Under the pieces are notes generated by a model. It had not been told where the DNA came from. It searched no databases and saw only the letters and a program-made list of their open reading frames with translations. From assembly GCA_014925825.1 (NCBI GenBank), contig JACGCK010000006.1, positions 1,010,670 to 1,074,669 on the forward strand: DNA of 64,000 bases, written 5' to 3'. The position numbers and the translations under genes are program-made. Positions 46,301 through 55,381 of the stretch are shown here, in pieces. Position 1 is the first letter of the stretch; each line of letters begins with the position of its first letter. This stretch comes from Pholiota molesta. Taxonomy: Eukaryota; Basidiomycota; Agaricomycetes; Agaricales; Strophariaceae.

Positions 46301-46543
46301 ATGCAATGGCTCTCGTCTTCGAGACCTTCCCTTCCCGAAATTTGTCGAGACACTTGTTGATGTCATTGATGAGTCGAATGTCGATTGGCGGTAAGTCTTC
46401 TCCATTTCTTCCGTCTCTTCCACGGGATTGGACAGCCTGAGTAATAGGCTCGGGGTTCGGGACTCTCTCAACCCTTGATCCGTTACCTCCGGGGTTGATG
46501 GTTCCTTCGGTAACGGGGACGCTTTGGGCGAAAGAAGATTCAT
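43337..46543 (-). CDS. Reverse transcriptase-RNase H of the Ngaro element (frame open through gag)
   Basis: The conserved part begins near 45150: LWAAGDYPTAHSVADWTE, FGPDLLPGMYSMPIHAVPKP, LRMVTDQSAGEFSLNSMIP, VKSDVAEAYRLMPMHPYWQI, AFGGRASGCIWIAFNG and the catalytic YSDDSFMPEW. RNase H then shows IILCDACLEGMGFWYPAFDA, SIYEALCVLSALD and IIIFTDNSNTVDMFAS, with the acidic residues in place. This is the DIRS/Ngaro type of RT-RH without an integrase. The frame stays open another 1.39 kb upstream across all of gag, to an ATG at 46543. That extension is Ser/Thr/Arg-rich and shows no domain, so the real start or fusion point is unknown. No frame break was found. Confidence 0.92.
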   Translation of the reverse strand: MNLLSPKASPLPKEPSTPEVTDQGLRESRTPSLLLRLSNPVEETEEMEKTYRQSTFDSSMTSTSVSTNFGKGRSRRREPLHSSHQSSISQIAKTPSTLKRKRLSTNSLESLNQPNAKPLTPPDEEPTPQPASFDRRLHKRPSLLERLQPLSTKKLNPFSKVFQRRRSEPNQTTKTLMERVEGMDLMEKDSRTRNRSCLSATCRGSNVNLPHDNTPIPAAPRRDESWDSSEMMSEQLSDGSNSQPLHRQVSPAPSGKTLSEETPSTSTRCSLHCTSSRLLRRTLAAWDRLRSVSGILNHCGESSRAETGLPPGEKPRKRPRLSSRIDMTNSGTTETTSVVNSQPRCRPLTEKSSCTTQQSETWSEAGRASSSPNATSSCMSTRLSSRQTESSPMSVDQGDQLLEPDHEIADQTSANGSTLPRAPTERPASTGTSAAAARDRDTDSTSATVERKEKERLARGLRPKFLRHNLWAAGDYPTAHSVADWTETAAPLPSPPQSELDDPVVSKTIRDNPHLFKIVTPINVDRFEELLHDHPNPAFVASVCRGLREGFWPWADTHKDGYPVTHDASKPPPRDPREAEFLESQRQEEIAKGRFSPSFGPDLLPGMYSMPIHAVPKPNSSDLRMVTDQSAGEFSLNSMIPREEISGYPLDNMKRLGELLLHIRKTEGDGRLIMVKSDVAEAYRLMPMHPYWQIKQVNTINGSRNVDRNNAFGGRASGCIWIAFNGLVTWIAIHVKGLIWLCVYSDDSFMPEWSDRITWEPSLQKELPSSQAQLLALWRELGIPYKEKKQISGSPLTIIGIDVDPNAMTLTLPQKARDDLLEEISDFCSLPDGSRGVKHTLCRWQCLAGWLNWAFNVFPLLRPCLNNFYPKIAGKDAPNQTIWTNTAVRRDLEWAADHIRVSDGIHLLRALDWGIDEADVIILCDACLEGMGFWYPAFDAGFYAPVPADTNGEFISIYEALCVLSALDHVASLSPNPSRIIIFTDNSNTVDMFASLRAQPQYNEILKASVDIRLSKGHQLRVLHIPGERNDVADAISRREFARALLIRPQLTFNVFEPPRVTLGAIKK

Positions 46544-46550
46544 AACTCAT
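45159..46550 (-). CDS. Gag-like protein of the Ngaro element
   Basis: 463 codons starting MSYESSFAQSVPVTEGTINP, 44 bp inside the A1 repeat edge. Order: charged helical N-terminus (LINDINKCLDKFREGKVSK), acidic/Ser linker (SDGESGGNGSDGEG), and a globular section (ERDMPWFKRELTARQHS, FAAWREAAKATAFVFPHRHD, SSHRKIILYDAAVRNMVGG). C-terminal zinc motifs follow: DVCKRFNASTCPDGTSCKYR-H (CX7CX5CX3H) and ICRRCKRQGHGQHEC. The zinc motifs suggest nucleic-acid binding, as in other retroelement Gag proteins. It overlaps the upstream-open RT frame completely. Confidence 0.88.
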   Translation of the reverse strand: MSYESSFAQSVPVTEGTINPGGNGSRVERVPNPEPITQAVQSRGRDGRNGEDLPPIDIRLINDINKCLDKFREGKVSKTRAIAFITSKLDFSDSEDAQYSQKEAALNEFLGIIESTERQAADAARRGAHAAASIIRPAPTQAPESPRAPATAIDQEVESLLEGISASKKRAKPDDEDSDGESGGNGSDGEGQSNKKQKLFERDMPWFKRELTARQHSNPSCAETRRILGLLGNDVGTVKRWIQQSTAAPPGFPSSEWENIIRGNAIDLDKVFSALHLVAPTKENIGRVGSTTISLGDTEPLRRIQSSGDWFAAWREAAKATAFVFPHRHDELWDYGDYICREFSAKMSSSHRKIILYDAAVRNMVGGGQSILLTERDKFMHVYSAIIPADGIQSDVSRSGGSTSRTGSRNRGSDVCKRFNASTCPDGTSCKYRHICRRCKRQGHGQHECDGGKEGEGKTSTRA

Positions 46551-46593
46551 TTGGAAAGTTTAAGCTTGAGTGAAACGATGAACGAAGTTTAAA

Positions 46594-47726
46594 TGATTCG
46601 AGAGAAATAGCGAGCCTCTGCAAAGGGGCGAGTAGAGGAAGTTGGAAGAGAAAAACAAACCTGGCTTGAGTCAGTTTGTCTTAAATACCCTTCCTCTTAG
46701 ATGAGTCACATGCCCAAGGGGTGTGCAGCAGCAAAATCCGGCATATGGGGTAGGGAGGGGGGGTGCCTTCATGAGGCCTTAACCAAACTTTTTTTTGTAG
46801 ACAAAATCTCTGCTCAGGTGGGCATATCTGCATTTATTTATATGCTTAGCAGTCAAAATATGATGTTTAAGACACCTGTCAATTATATACAAGATATTAG
46901 GTGTTTAAGTTAGTCTATATAACCCAGTATAATGCCCTTAGAGTCTCTATTTGGTTCTGAATATAAAGAAAATCAAAATTTATAAGTCAGTGTCATCTTT
47001 GAAGAGAAACATCTAAGTCCAAAAATAGCTGAATCAATGTTTATATGTATTTTACTAGTGCTTAAGGTTTTTTCACCTTGTCTACTACCTAGCAATCTTA
47101 ATCCAAGCTTCATAGGTAAAAATTTGTGTATATGATTTTACCTTGAATGATTCTGTTAAGCAATTCTCAAGTAAATAATATAGAATGGGCCTAATTCTAT
47201 AGAGCTCTTATTATAGAGTCTCAATATATAATATATAGTGTAGCCTTTTGCTCATATTTAGATTATGAATGTCCAACCTGTTCCCATACCCACTGTACCA
47301 TGGGTCAAACCCACTATGCATTGCTCTTGGGGCTTGTTTGTTTGTCATATATTATCTATTTTAAGTAATGATGCAATCAAAACATGTGATTTATTTCCTT
47401 TTTTAAAGTGGGTAAAGGGGGAGGGGGGACCAAATTTGCCTTAACCAAACTTTTCGACCTCATATATCTGAGATTTTTTTTGCACACCCCTTGCACATGC
47501 CGGCCCAAAATTGAGCCATTGGGGGAAATACTTTCTATTAATGGTGACGCAGACTCGCAGTGAGCGGCGGACCAGCTCAGCGTGGCGTCAGATAATTGCG
47601 CGGCGGACCAGCGCAATGGAGGGTCATCCACACGGTTCGGACCAGTGTGGGGATATTCGCATGTGACTTCGAGCCTTGGCCGGTATCATTGGACTAGAGT
47701 AAATAATATTTAAACCCGATCAATTT
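46594..47726 (-). repeat. Ngaro A1 repeat (left terminus), split by an insertion
   Basis: The two arms, 46594-46714 and 47502-47726, equal the intact A2 copy at 41659-42004 when the intervening DNA is removed. The outer arm ends AAACCCGATCAATTT. As the 5' terminus, it is where the element's promoter would be expected, and the insertion lies between that arm and gag. Confidence 0.88.
46715..47493. mobile_element. 779-bp non-autonomous hAT-like element (MITE-like) with 8-bp target duplication
   Basis: Perfect 13-bp terminal inverted repeats, CAAGGGGTGTGCA at the left and TGCACACCCCTTG at the right. They are flanked by an 8-bp duplication CACATGCC (46707-46714 and 47494-47501), which occurs once in the uninterrupted A2 copy. 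An 8-bp duplication and this type of terminus point to the hAT superfamily. The interior is AT-rich with no open frame of note, so it cannot encode its own transposase. A 17-bp sequence GCCTTAACCAAACTTTT lies inside each end (46776 and 47438) in the same orientation, each preceded by a G-rich run. Confidence 0.88.
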
Positions 47727-47868
47727 CAATGAATTAGATAAATTGAGGAGGACAATTTACAAACAATTTATTTCCATTTTATTTCTTCTTCGTATAGAAC
47801 AGTTTATTTCTTCTTTATAGAGGACATTCCAGTATTCAGTTTTTGTATTGAAAGACAGGCATCCCTGA

Positions 47869-49712
47869 TCAAGCATGTCCTATAACGCTCTGAGGCTTGT
47901 ATGGCTCTTCCAAAAATTTAATCTCTTCGGGCGTCAGAGAAATATGTACTCCCCCTTCAACGAGAAATTAGCGAACCCAGACTGATGAAGACAGGAACTT
48001 ACCAATGATATCCTCCAAATTCTTCAGACTCGTGGTGCCAACGATCGGAGCAGTAACTCCTAATGTCAATGATGAAATGGTCAACAACGAAAAATTAATA
48101 TTATTCAAGAATTGACGAACCATCGTTATGCAAGCTCCAAGCAATAGAGATCTGAGCCATGCTGACATCTTTTTTCTTAGCAAGTTCTTCGACCCTATGA
48201 ATGCTTCAGTTGTAAAATTTTCGACCCCGGTATGAAAGTTCAAGTACCTTTTGAGGATGTCTGGCGTCCCTGAAGCTTCTGAATACCTCCCTATGAAGCT
48301 GGAAATGTTTAGAGAAGAGTAAATAGACCATTGTATGGTTTCTCACAAGTCTGTAGAGCCGCGCTGAGTTTTATCACCATCCAAGGGCCTGGTCAGCATC
48401 CCACGAGCAAGAGGTGACCAAGGGATGCATCCAACGCCAAAATGCTAAGATAATCTATGAGAATCATGGTAGTACAAGATAGCGAATTATATCAGAGCCA
48501 ACCTTGATGGTAGGGAACATCTCCCGCTCTTCTTCTCTATAGAGAAGATTGTGGTGATTCTGCATTGAGATAAACGGAGTCAACCTATTCTGAATAGCAT
48601 AGTCTATTATTATTAAGGTTGCACAGTCAGTTTCTGAAAAAGAAGTAAGGAATGGAAGATGTGTACTTTGCATAGCATGGACTGTGAGATGGAAGGCTTT
48701 GTCAAATATCTGTTAGTTACGAAGTTAGACGGGGCCGACTTACATTGCCAGGCCCAACAAGAGCTCATTCCAATATAACGGACGTATCCCGCCTTTACAA
48801 CATCGTGGAGCGCTTGCATCTGTGGAAGAGCGATTTAACATCTTGACCTCCTTACTTTGAAGATCAGTGCGTACTGTCTCTTCAATAGGTGTATTATTAT
48901 CAAATCTGTGGCCTTGAAATTTAAGTCAGAGGTGAGATAAATTCAATAAGCCAAAGGAAGGGAATCCTACATTGTAACACATCCACATAATCCAGTTGAA
49001 GACGTTCGAGGCTATGTTTAATTGCTTGGAATATATGCTGCAGAAAATTCATATCAGTATTCGACACACCCAGAATTTATACGGGAATGGGTGCGTACCT
49101 TACGACTTAAGCCTCTCTGATTAACATATCCCATTTCGTCTGGATTTGTTGCCGCTATAATAAGATTTGTTCCATATTCTCTTGCGACTACGTTGTACAG
49201 CTGATTTCAAAGGAATATACGTTTACTTGTAAGGATGTGCCACGACTGGGAGGAAAAGGTTTCCTTACTTTCGTCATAACAACAATTTCGTCTCTTGGCA
49301 GATTGAGCTGTTTGATTGCTTTCCCCAAGATTATCTCAGAAAGGCCATTAGAGTACACCTATAGGAGAATAATATTCAGTCCCAAAGCATAGAAGACTGT
49401 AACTAACATCAGCAGTATCAAATGTTTGTATTCCCGCATCATAGCTAGACAATTGACAGCATATAGTCAGTGGATTCACGAAATTTTGAAAGGGCACCAA
49501 CGCATATTTAATGTGCTTGATAGCTTCCTCTTCTCCGAGCACCCATTTTTGCCAATCAGAGCTTCCGTACTGCATGGTACCGAGGATGATCTTGGAAACT
49601 TTCAAGCCAGAGTTTCCGAGGCGGACTACGGTCCAAGAAGTCAATTGATCGATATAGACACAGGAATGATCAGATAGTCACCGTAAGGCATTTTTGCTTT
49701 TCTTTCGGCCAT
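47869..49712 (-). CDS. Aldo-keto reductase, copy 2 (intact)
   Basis: Paralogue of the 12.1-13.9 kb gene with the same exon series and no frame break. Start MAERKAKMPYG; then [46 protein letters not shown] (cofactor/catalytic Asp region), [111 protein letters not shown], and the end SLTPEEIKFLEEPYKPQSVI followed by GHA. NADPH-dependent reductase of the aryl-alcohol dehydrogenase group; the substrate is probably an aldehyde. It sits directly beside the Ngaro element's A1 end (about 140 bp from its stop codon). Confidence 0.88.
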
Positions 49713-50453
49713 ACTGATTCTTTGTCAGTGTTACAGGTTTTCGGTGTTCGACTTTGCAGCTTGTGTCCTCAGTGTGAGGGGTTGGGGAGCAAGATGGGAA
49801 AGCTTCTATTTGAAAGAAGAGATCATATTTAAGACGATCGGCCTATTGTACATCCTGTAGCTGACCAAGATGCAGAAACGAATAACTCAATTATAGCCAT
49901 GTGAAGGCAATGTGAAGGAGTCGGGATCTTTCAAGCCACTTTCATTTGAGGTGGCCATGGTGTTCAATATCTCACCGGGCCGCAACGATCAAAATACCCT
50001 CTTGCAAGTCAACTGACATGGTATCCAAACCATGCCAGAGGAGCGAAGAAACGATAATGAGTAAAAGGTTGCTTAAATCGCGACGGATGTCGCACACTGG
50101 AAACCACGCCAGAAGTTGTGAAAGAAATTATTGAAGCTGGTGGAGATGAAATGTGGCGGTTGGGCTCGAAAGAGCAGGAGAGAAAAAATGTGATATTGTC
50201 CGGTAACGGAGATGAAGGTAGCGAGTGAAGAAATGAAAGCGCGAGCAAGAGATTATGTTCAAGATATTCGAATAAATAGCATATAACTTAAGTACTCCTC
50301 GGAGCGTGGGTAGTAAGCGCTTACTACCCAGGCTCCGAAGAGCACTACGCAACCAAAACAGAGAAGAATGACGATAGTGAAGACAGACAAGGAAAATGAA
50401 GTGTGAAAGATTATTTTTTTGTAAATTATGAAGGATAATAGCGAGCATCCAGT
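49713..50453. other. Intergenic, no convincing gene
   Basis: 740 bp. An inverted repeat AGCGCTTACTACCCA-like around 50305-50335 (GTGGGTAGTAAGCGCTTACTA) makes a near-palindrome. No gene was recognised. Confidence 0.4.
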
Positions 50454-53404
50454 TCAGACAGGAAGTGGAGCAGTCAGATGGTGCCTCCTGGTGCGCTGAG
50501 AGACAGCATATTGAGCATTGGCACTGCGCTCATGGAGAGTCGCAGGGGTGGGAGCCATCATAGTCCTGGAGTCGAAGCCAGGGCGTTGTATCGTCTCATT
50601 GTGCATAGCAGGACGATTGAGGGCATCAAAAGGCGAAGATGTATGAGGAAAGACACTGCCGTAGATGGCGAGCCGACGTGACGGAATTGAGGGGGCATCT
50701 CCAATTGGCAAGCGGCGTCCATAGGTAGCAACGCGACGAGAGCGAGAATCCTCAACACCAACAGATGCGATGGAGGAAGCAGTAGGGGTGTTTTCCAAAG
50801 AAGAAAGGGGATCTCCACTATCCTGGGAGCGTGTCGTTACTGAGCCATTGGATTCATCCAGAATGGAGGATGTTGACGAGGAAGCAGGAGTGTTGACTGA
50901 TGGGACATGACACCTCAGGGGACGAGAGGAATCAGGCTTCATAACGGGAGCGCCAAGACTGCATTCTTCAATAGAATCCACAGTTATTTCATGTCCAATG
51001 GCAGTAGGACAGAAATATTCGTTGTCATTGATGTTGATAATTCCCAAGCCCAAAGAGGTAGAAGGCAGAATTCTTGCTGAGCGGTTGGTCTTTTTTGAAA
51101 GTGCTTTGGCGTCGAATGCAAAGGGTCTGAGACTACCAGGGGGTGTATCCAGGATAGAAACATCGCTGGCAGTATGATATTCCGAAGAAATGGCAACCGA
51201 ATCTGGAGAATCAGTGGCCCCGTCAGTGAGGCCTTCAACAGGAGGAGTAATAGATTCGGGAGAATCAGTCAAAGATAAGAGAGATGGAGAAGAGGAGAGA
51301 GAAGTATTGTCAAAATAATCATCCAAGACAGAGTAAGAAGGAGAATGATAAACAACAGATTCTAAATTTTCGTCCGAGATTGATAGAAAAGGAGAAAGAG
51401 ATTCAAGATCTTCCGTCAAGGAAGTTACAGGTTCGATATCGTTTTCCGAAACAGAGAGAGGAACAGAGTCAAAAGAGTCCTCGAGACGAGGTGATACATT
51501 GGCAAGAGAGTTGTCCGAGGCTGAGAGAAAATCAGTTTCCAGTGGAGACAGTACATGATCAAGAGATTGGTCCAGAGTGCAGACAGAAGAAGACGAAGAG
51601 ACAGAGATAGAAGGAGAGAGACATATCAAAGGGTCGTTGGGCACGAAGAGAGACGAAGGAGACGAAGCGGAAAAAATTCCAGATTCAGAAACCGGTCGCG
51701 AAAAGTTTTGGGCGGAGAGGTCGACTTCGTCATCCAGATATAAAGAGAGGAGATATCTAGCTCCCTCGTTCAGATTAAAAGATCGTCGACGAGGGAAGAA
51801 TGTAACAGGTCTATCTTCAATGATGTCCGAGAGGATGGCTGGAGCGTAATTAGAGAACTTTTGGCGAGACTTCATGAACTTCTTGTAGCAAATGCAGACC
51901 AGTCCAGTTGCCTTGCCTTGACGACGTAGCTGGCAGATACCATCTAAAGAAAGAGAGAGATATAATCCATGTATGAAGGATGAAATGTAAAGGACTCACG
52001 GGCTGATTTGCATTTGTCGGGCATCATGAGGCCAGAGATAGGAGGGATAGATCCACGGGGCCTGTAGACTTTCCTTGCCGGCGAGAGGAATATTGTAAAT
52101 TTGCGGGTGGTATTTTCTTCAGGAGAAGGGGCACTTTGAGCGATATCGACAACAAAGGCAGTCGTGCGTCCAACTGTAAACATGAGAAGGTGAGTCAAGA
52201 ACCAAAGCTTAGCGGGAACGGAAAAGACTCACCAGAAGGACGAATAGGACTCTGCCCATGATTAGGAGCTGCAGGCACGCGATTTTTGCTCGATGTAGCA
52301 GGCTTGAAGACAGACCTTGCTGATTTGCGAATAATTTGTTTCATCTTGGAGAACATTGATTGTCGAGTATGTGGCCTAAGGACAGCGTCGCTTGAAGCTG
52401 GAGGCAACTCGGAAATGTACTCGGCCTCGACGACGTCGTGATTTTGCATGAATTGGCCGGCCTCAGATGACGCCATAGCAGGAATGGCCTTACGAGCATC
52501 GCGGGTGTGAGGAATAGTATGGTAACGAGCACCCGCGACGCAATAGTTGGGTGGAAGTCCGTGATTTCCTTTCGCACTTGCACAATGTCAAGGCCCGAGC
52601 TCGCGACAGGCTTGCGAGGTGTGAGATATTCGCCCATAAACGAGCTAGGCGTAGATGCATTGGGTTGAGCTGGAACGACAGATTGCTTCTTGACAATGTT
52701 AAGAGGCCTGACTGGAGGAAAGATTACGGCAGCCGGAGGGTGATAAGCTTCAACCTCAGCGTCTTCTGCCACGGGCTTGGTGGCCAATATGGGAATGGCG
52801 ACGGGGACAATGTTGGAGCGCTTATCGTTGTAGAAAGAGTCACCGTATGCGGCAAAGGGATCGCCTCCGATACTTCGGCAGATGGAATGGAGGGGGATGG
52901 GCCGCCTTGCACGTTGGGCTGATCTTCGCGCTCCAAACAGGGTATCTTGGATATTCCCATAACGCGTTTGAACTTAGTGAAGATTGACACGCCCTGGTAC
53001 TCGGCAGCGCGCTTGAGGCGGGGGATCTTCAAAGGGCAAGTCGCGTCCTTATCCTTCGAGCATGCCGACTTGTTGTTAGCATGTTCCTGGGCGGGAATAT
53101 CGCGAGAAATGGCAGGCGTGAATTTCGCGTCTGGGCGTGACGTCGCAAGTCAGCGACAAGACGCGTTCTCAACGACGAGGCTACTCACCGCCACTATGGC
53201 GAAGTATCTTAGAAGGAGGAGCAACGACCAGCTTGATCTTTGAGAAGAGCGACTTGCGGGCGGCTCCATCGTTGGAAGCACCGCGAGACGCGGAGGTGGT
53301 GGCGGTGGTGACAACGACGCGTTCCTTGAGGACGTGCTGAGTAGTCTCAGAGGCACGAGCGTTAACGCGTTGAGTGGGCTTTATTTTTGGGCGGGTAGAA
53401 GCCA
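50454..53404 (-). CDS. Ser/Asp-rich orphan protein (two apparent frame breaks)
   Basis: Four or more exons. Starts MASTRPKIKPTQRVNARASE at 53404. Basic segments ahead of introns repeat a theme: RKSLFSKIKLVVAPPSKILR, SIFTKFKRVMGISKI, SMFSKMKQIIRKSARSVFK. A middle exon gives RKFTIFLSPARKVYRPRGSI. The last exon (51875-50454) is Ser/Asp-rich (FLSASDNSLANVSPRLEDSF) and ends with two copies of RR[VL]A[TI]YG and a basic tail (RTRRHHLTAPLPV). I do not recognise the family. Frame slips with one missing base occur near 52857 (EAIPFAAYGDSFYN) and near 52533 (SRGARYHTIPHTRD). Composition suggests a disordered regulatory or scaffold protein. Confidence 0.6.
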
Positions 53405-54278
53405 TAATCGATCTGATAGGTATGGCAGAAGGTGGGTATCCGCGGAAAAGGTGATAAGGGAGATAAAACACGAACTGGCTAGCTTTATACCCGCGTCGCG
53501 TCCTCGCCTCGTAATCAACGATCGGACGAACATACTCGACCAAATATCCTGCAAAGCGCGAAAGGCTATTTCAGAGGGAAAATACGTAGATATGAGACTT
53601 ATTGTACTCACCAGATTTATCCGCTGCAATGGCGTGGATTTATTCGTGATCACGAAAGGCTCGAATTGAAGGAGGAGGGGGGCGAGGCCGGCAGTTGTAT
53701 TAGTTGTAATATGACAGAAGCTTGGTCAATGGACCATACTTTTCGAAGCTCGATAAGCACATTCATTGAGAATGTCATCTTATACACCCAATATTGTCAA
53801 CAAATAGATCCAGAGCGAATCCAGACAGTAACTGAGCAGCGGCAGTTTTTTCGTGCACAGGAGGTCCGTAAATGTGGTCAATTCGTTGAGAGGGTAAGGC
53901 CATAAGCTTCCAATTGAATCATCAGAGTGCTTGGTATATGCTATAGAAGAAATGAGGTTCGATATTCTTGGAATCTCGAAGCAATTGAAGTTGTCTGTGC
54001 GTCGTGCATGCCTCGTAGCCCAGGCCAATTTTAGTCACTTGCAATAGCGTCCAAAAAATCAGGAGCGGGTCAGCAGCCTCTATATGAGGATATTGCAAGT
54101 TGCTGATTCTGAAGAGTAAGTTAGTTTAGAATGGTCAAGGGAGTAAGTTGATGAAAGAAATTGAAGTTGGTATTTTTGCAAATTGTAGCCAAGCGCGCAA
54201 TATCACGTGGAATACTGAGGACGTCATGAGGTGGTGGAGTTATTCTGGTCTCCCCAAATCATCCACGACGCCCCCACC
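53405..54278. other. Intergenic, no gene seen
   Basis: 870 bp between two divergent genes (Ser-rich orphan, minus; FIT2, plus). Only short frames. Promoters of both expected here. Confidence 0.45.
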
Positions 54279-55166
54279 ATGGTCGACATCCGACATTACA
54301 CCCTATTCACCTTGACCGCCATCCTCATCGCCGGGACCGCCTACTCCGTCCTACACGATACCTACCTCGACACCTCCAACCCCCTCCTCACACACCTCCC
54401 ACACAAGCTCGCGAAGACGCACTACTTCGCGGCCAAGACAAACGTGTTCAACACCTACTTCATAAAGAAATTATGGGGATGGACCTCCGTGCTATTCTTT
54501 TTCTCGTACCTGACAAGCCCAGTTCAAGTGCGCACGAAGGATAGGCTGTTCAAGTACCTCGCCGCCACCACGATCTGGCTCCTCTTCACGAGCTGGTTCT
54601 TCGGACCTGCGCTGCTCGAGCGCTTCATCGTCGCCTCCGGGGGCGAATGTATACTCGCGCTGCCGTCCGGCGGTGTCCTTTCTGTGCCCAACGAATTGTG
54701 TTTTACCCATTCTACCATCTCACACCAGTCGCATCCGCATCTCTTTCCCGATACATTTTCCGCAATGGACACCTCGCTATTAGGCTGGGCCAGCATTCCA
54801 CGCCTACGGAGAGGACACGATATCTCGGGCCACGTGTTCCTTCTGACTCTGGCCACCCTGTTTCTTGCAGACCAGCTGCGGCCGTCGTTCAAGACGAAAC
54901 GGTGGACCTCGGTGCATACCTGGGCAGTCACAAGCAATATCATCTTGATAGGCCTATGGCTTCTCGCTGCATTGACTACCAGCGTCTATTTCCATTCGCC
55001 TATGGAGAAGCTCAGTGGATATTGTGCGTGTATTATCTGGCTTTCCTTTTGATTGCAGCCTGTACTGACGAATGCAATTGCAGTGCTCGGACTGAGTTCT
55101 TTCATGCTCATTCAGGCACTATTCGGAGGAGAGGTTCAGATACATCCACGGACAGTCCCTGAATGA
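54279..55166 (+). CDS. FIT2/Scs3-type lipid-droplet membrane protein
   Basis: ER membrane protein of the fat-storage-inducing transmembrane family, which acts in lipid-droplet budding (an acyl-CoA diphosphatase in mammals). Start MVDIRHYTLFTLTAILIAGT at 54279, chosen because a membrane helix follows directly. Further hydrophobic segments include LWGWTSVLFFFSYLTSP and TIWLLFTSWFFGPALLERF. The two catalytic-core motifs are GHDISGHVFLLTLATLFLAD and TTSVYFHSPMEKLSGYLLGL; the second is restored by splicing GGATATT/GTGCGT to TTGCAG/TGCTC. The C-terminus reads GEVQIHPRTVPE. The frame is intact. Confidence 0.93.
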
Positions 55167-55381
55167 TCTCACTACATGGTGTATACGGCTAGTCAGAATA
55201 TTCACGAACGACATGATATCATAGGCAATACGTTTACGACATCGAAATCGACTAATGAGTATGTATCCCAAATATTATCGAATAATGAATTTTTGAAATA
55301 GAAGTCGGAGCTATGGCATGCAATAATATGCGCATCGTGAGCCAACTTCGGCGTTCAGAAACATAACCCTATTTATAAAGT

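Larger units (their letters stand above)
41386..47726 (-). mobile_element. Ngaro-type tyrosine-recombinase retrotransposon with a nested hAT-like insertion
   Basis: Element read leftwards. Order on its coding strand: A1 repeat (47726-46594, interrupted), gag (46550-45159), RT-RNase H (to 43337), tyrosine recombinase (43340-42207), B1 (42154-41998), A2 (41998-41659), a 90-bp spacer and B2 (41567-41386). A1/A2 and B1/B2 are near-identical direct repeats. This split arrangement is the hallmark of PAT/Ngaro elements, which integrate with a tyrosine recombinase through a circular intermediate rather than an integrase, and make no target duplication. All three frames are open end to end, unlike most nearby host genes. 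Native length without the insertion is about 5.55 kb. The insertion in A1 may silence it. Confidence 0.9.

Noticed and set aside
43337..46543. Treating the whole 1,068-codon frame as reverse transcriptase
   Set aside because: RT and RNase H motifs occur only from about 45150 onward. The upstream part overlaps gag and carries no motif, so it is reported separately as an open-overlap observation.
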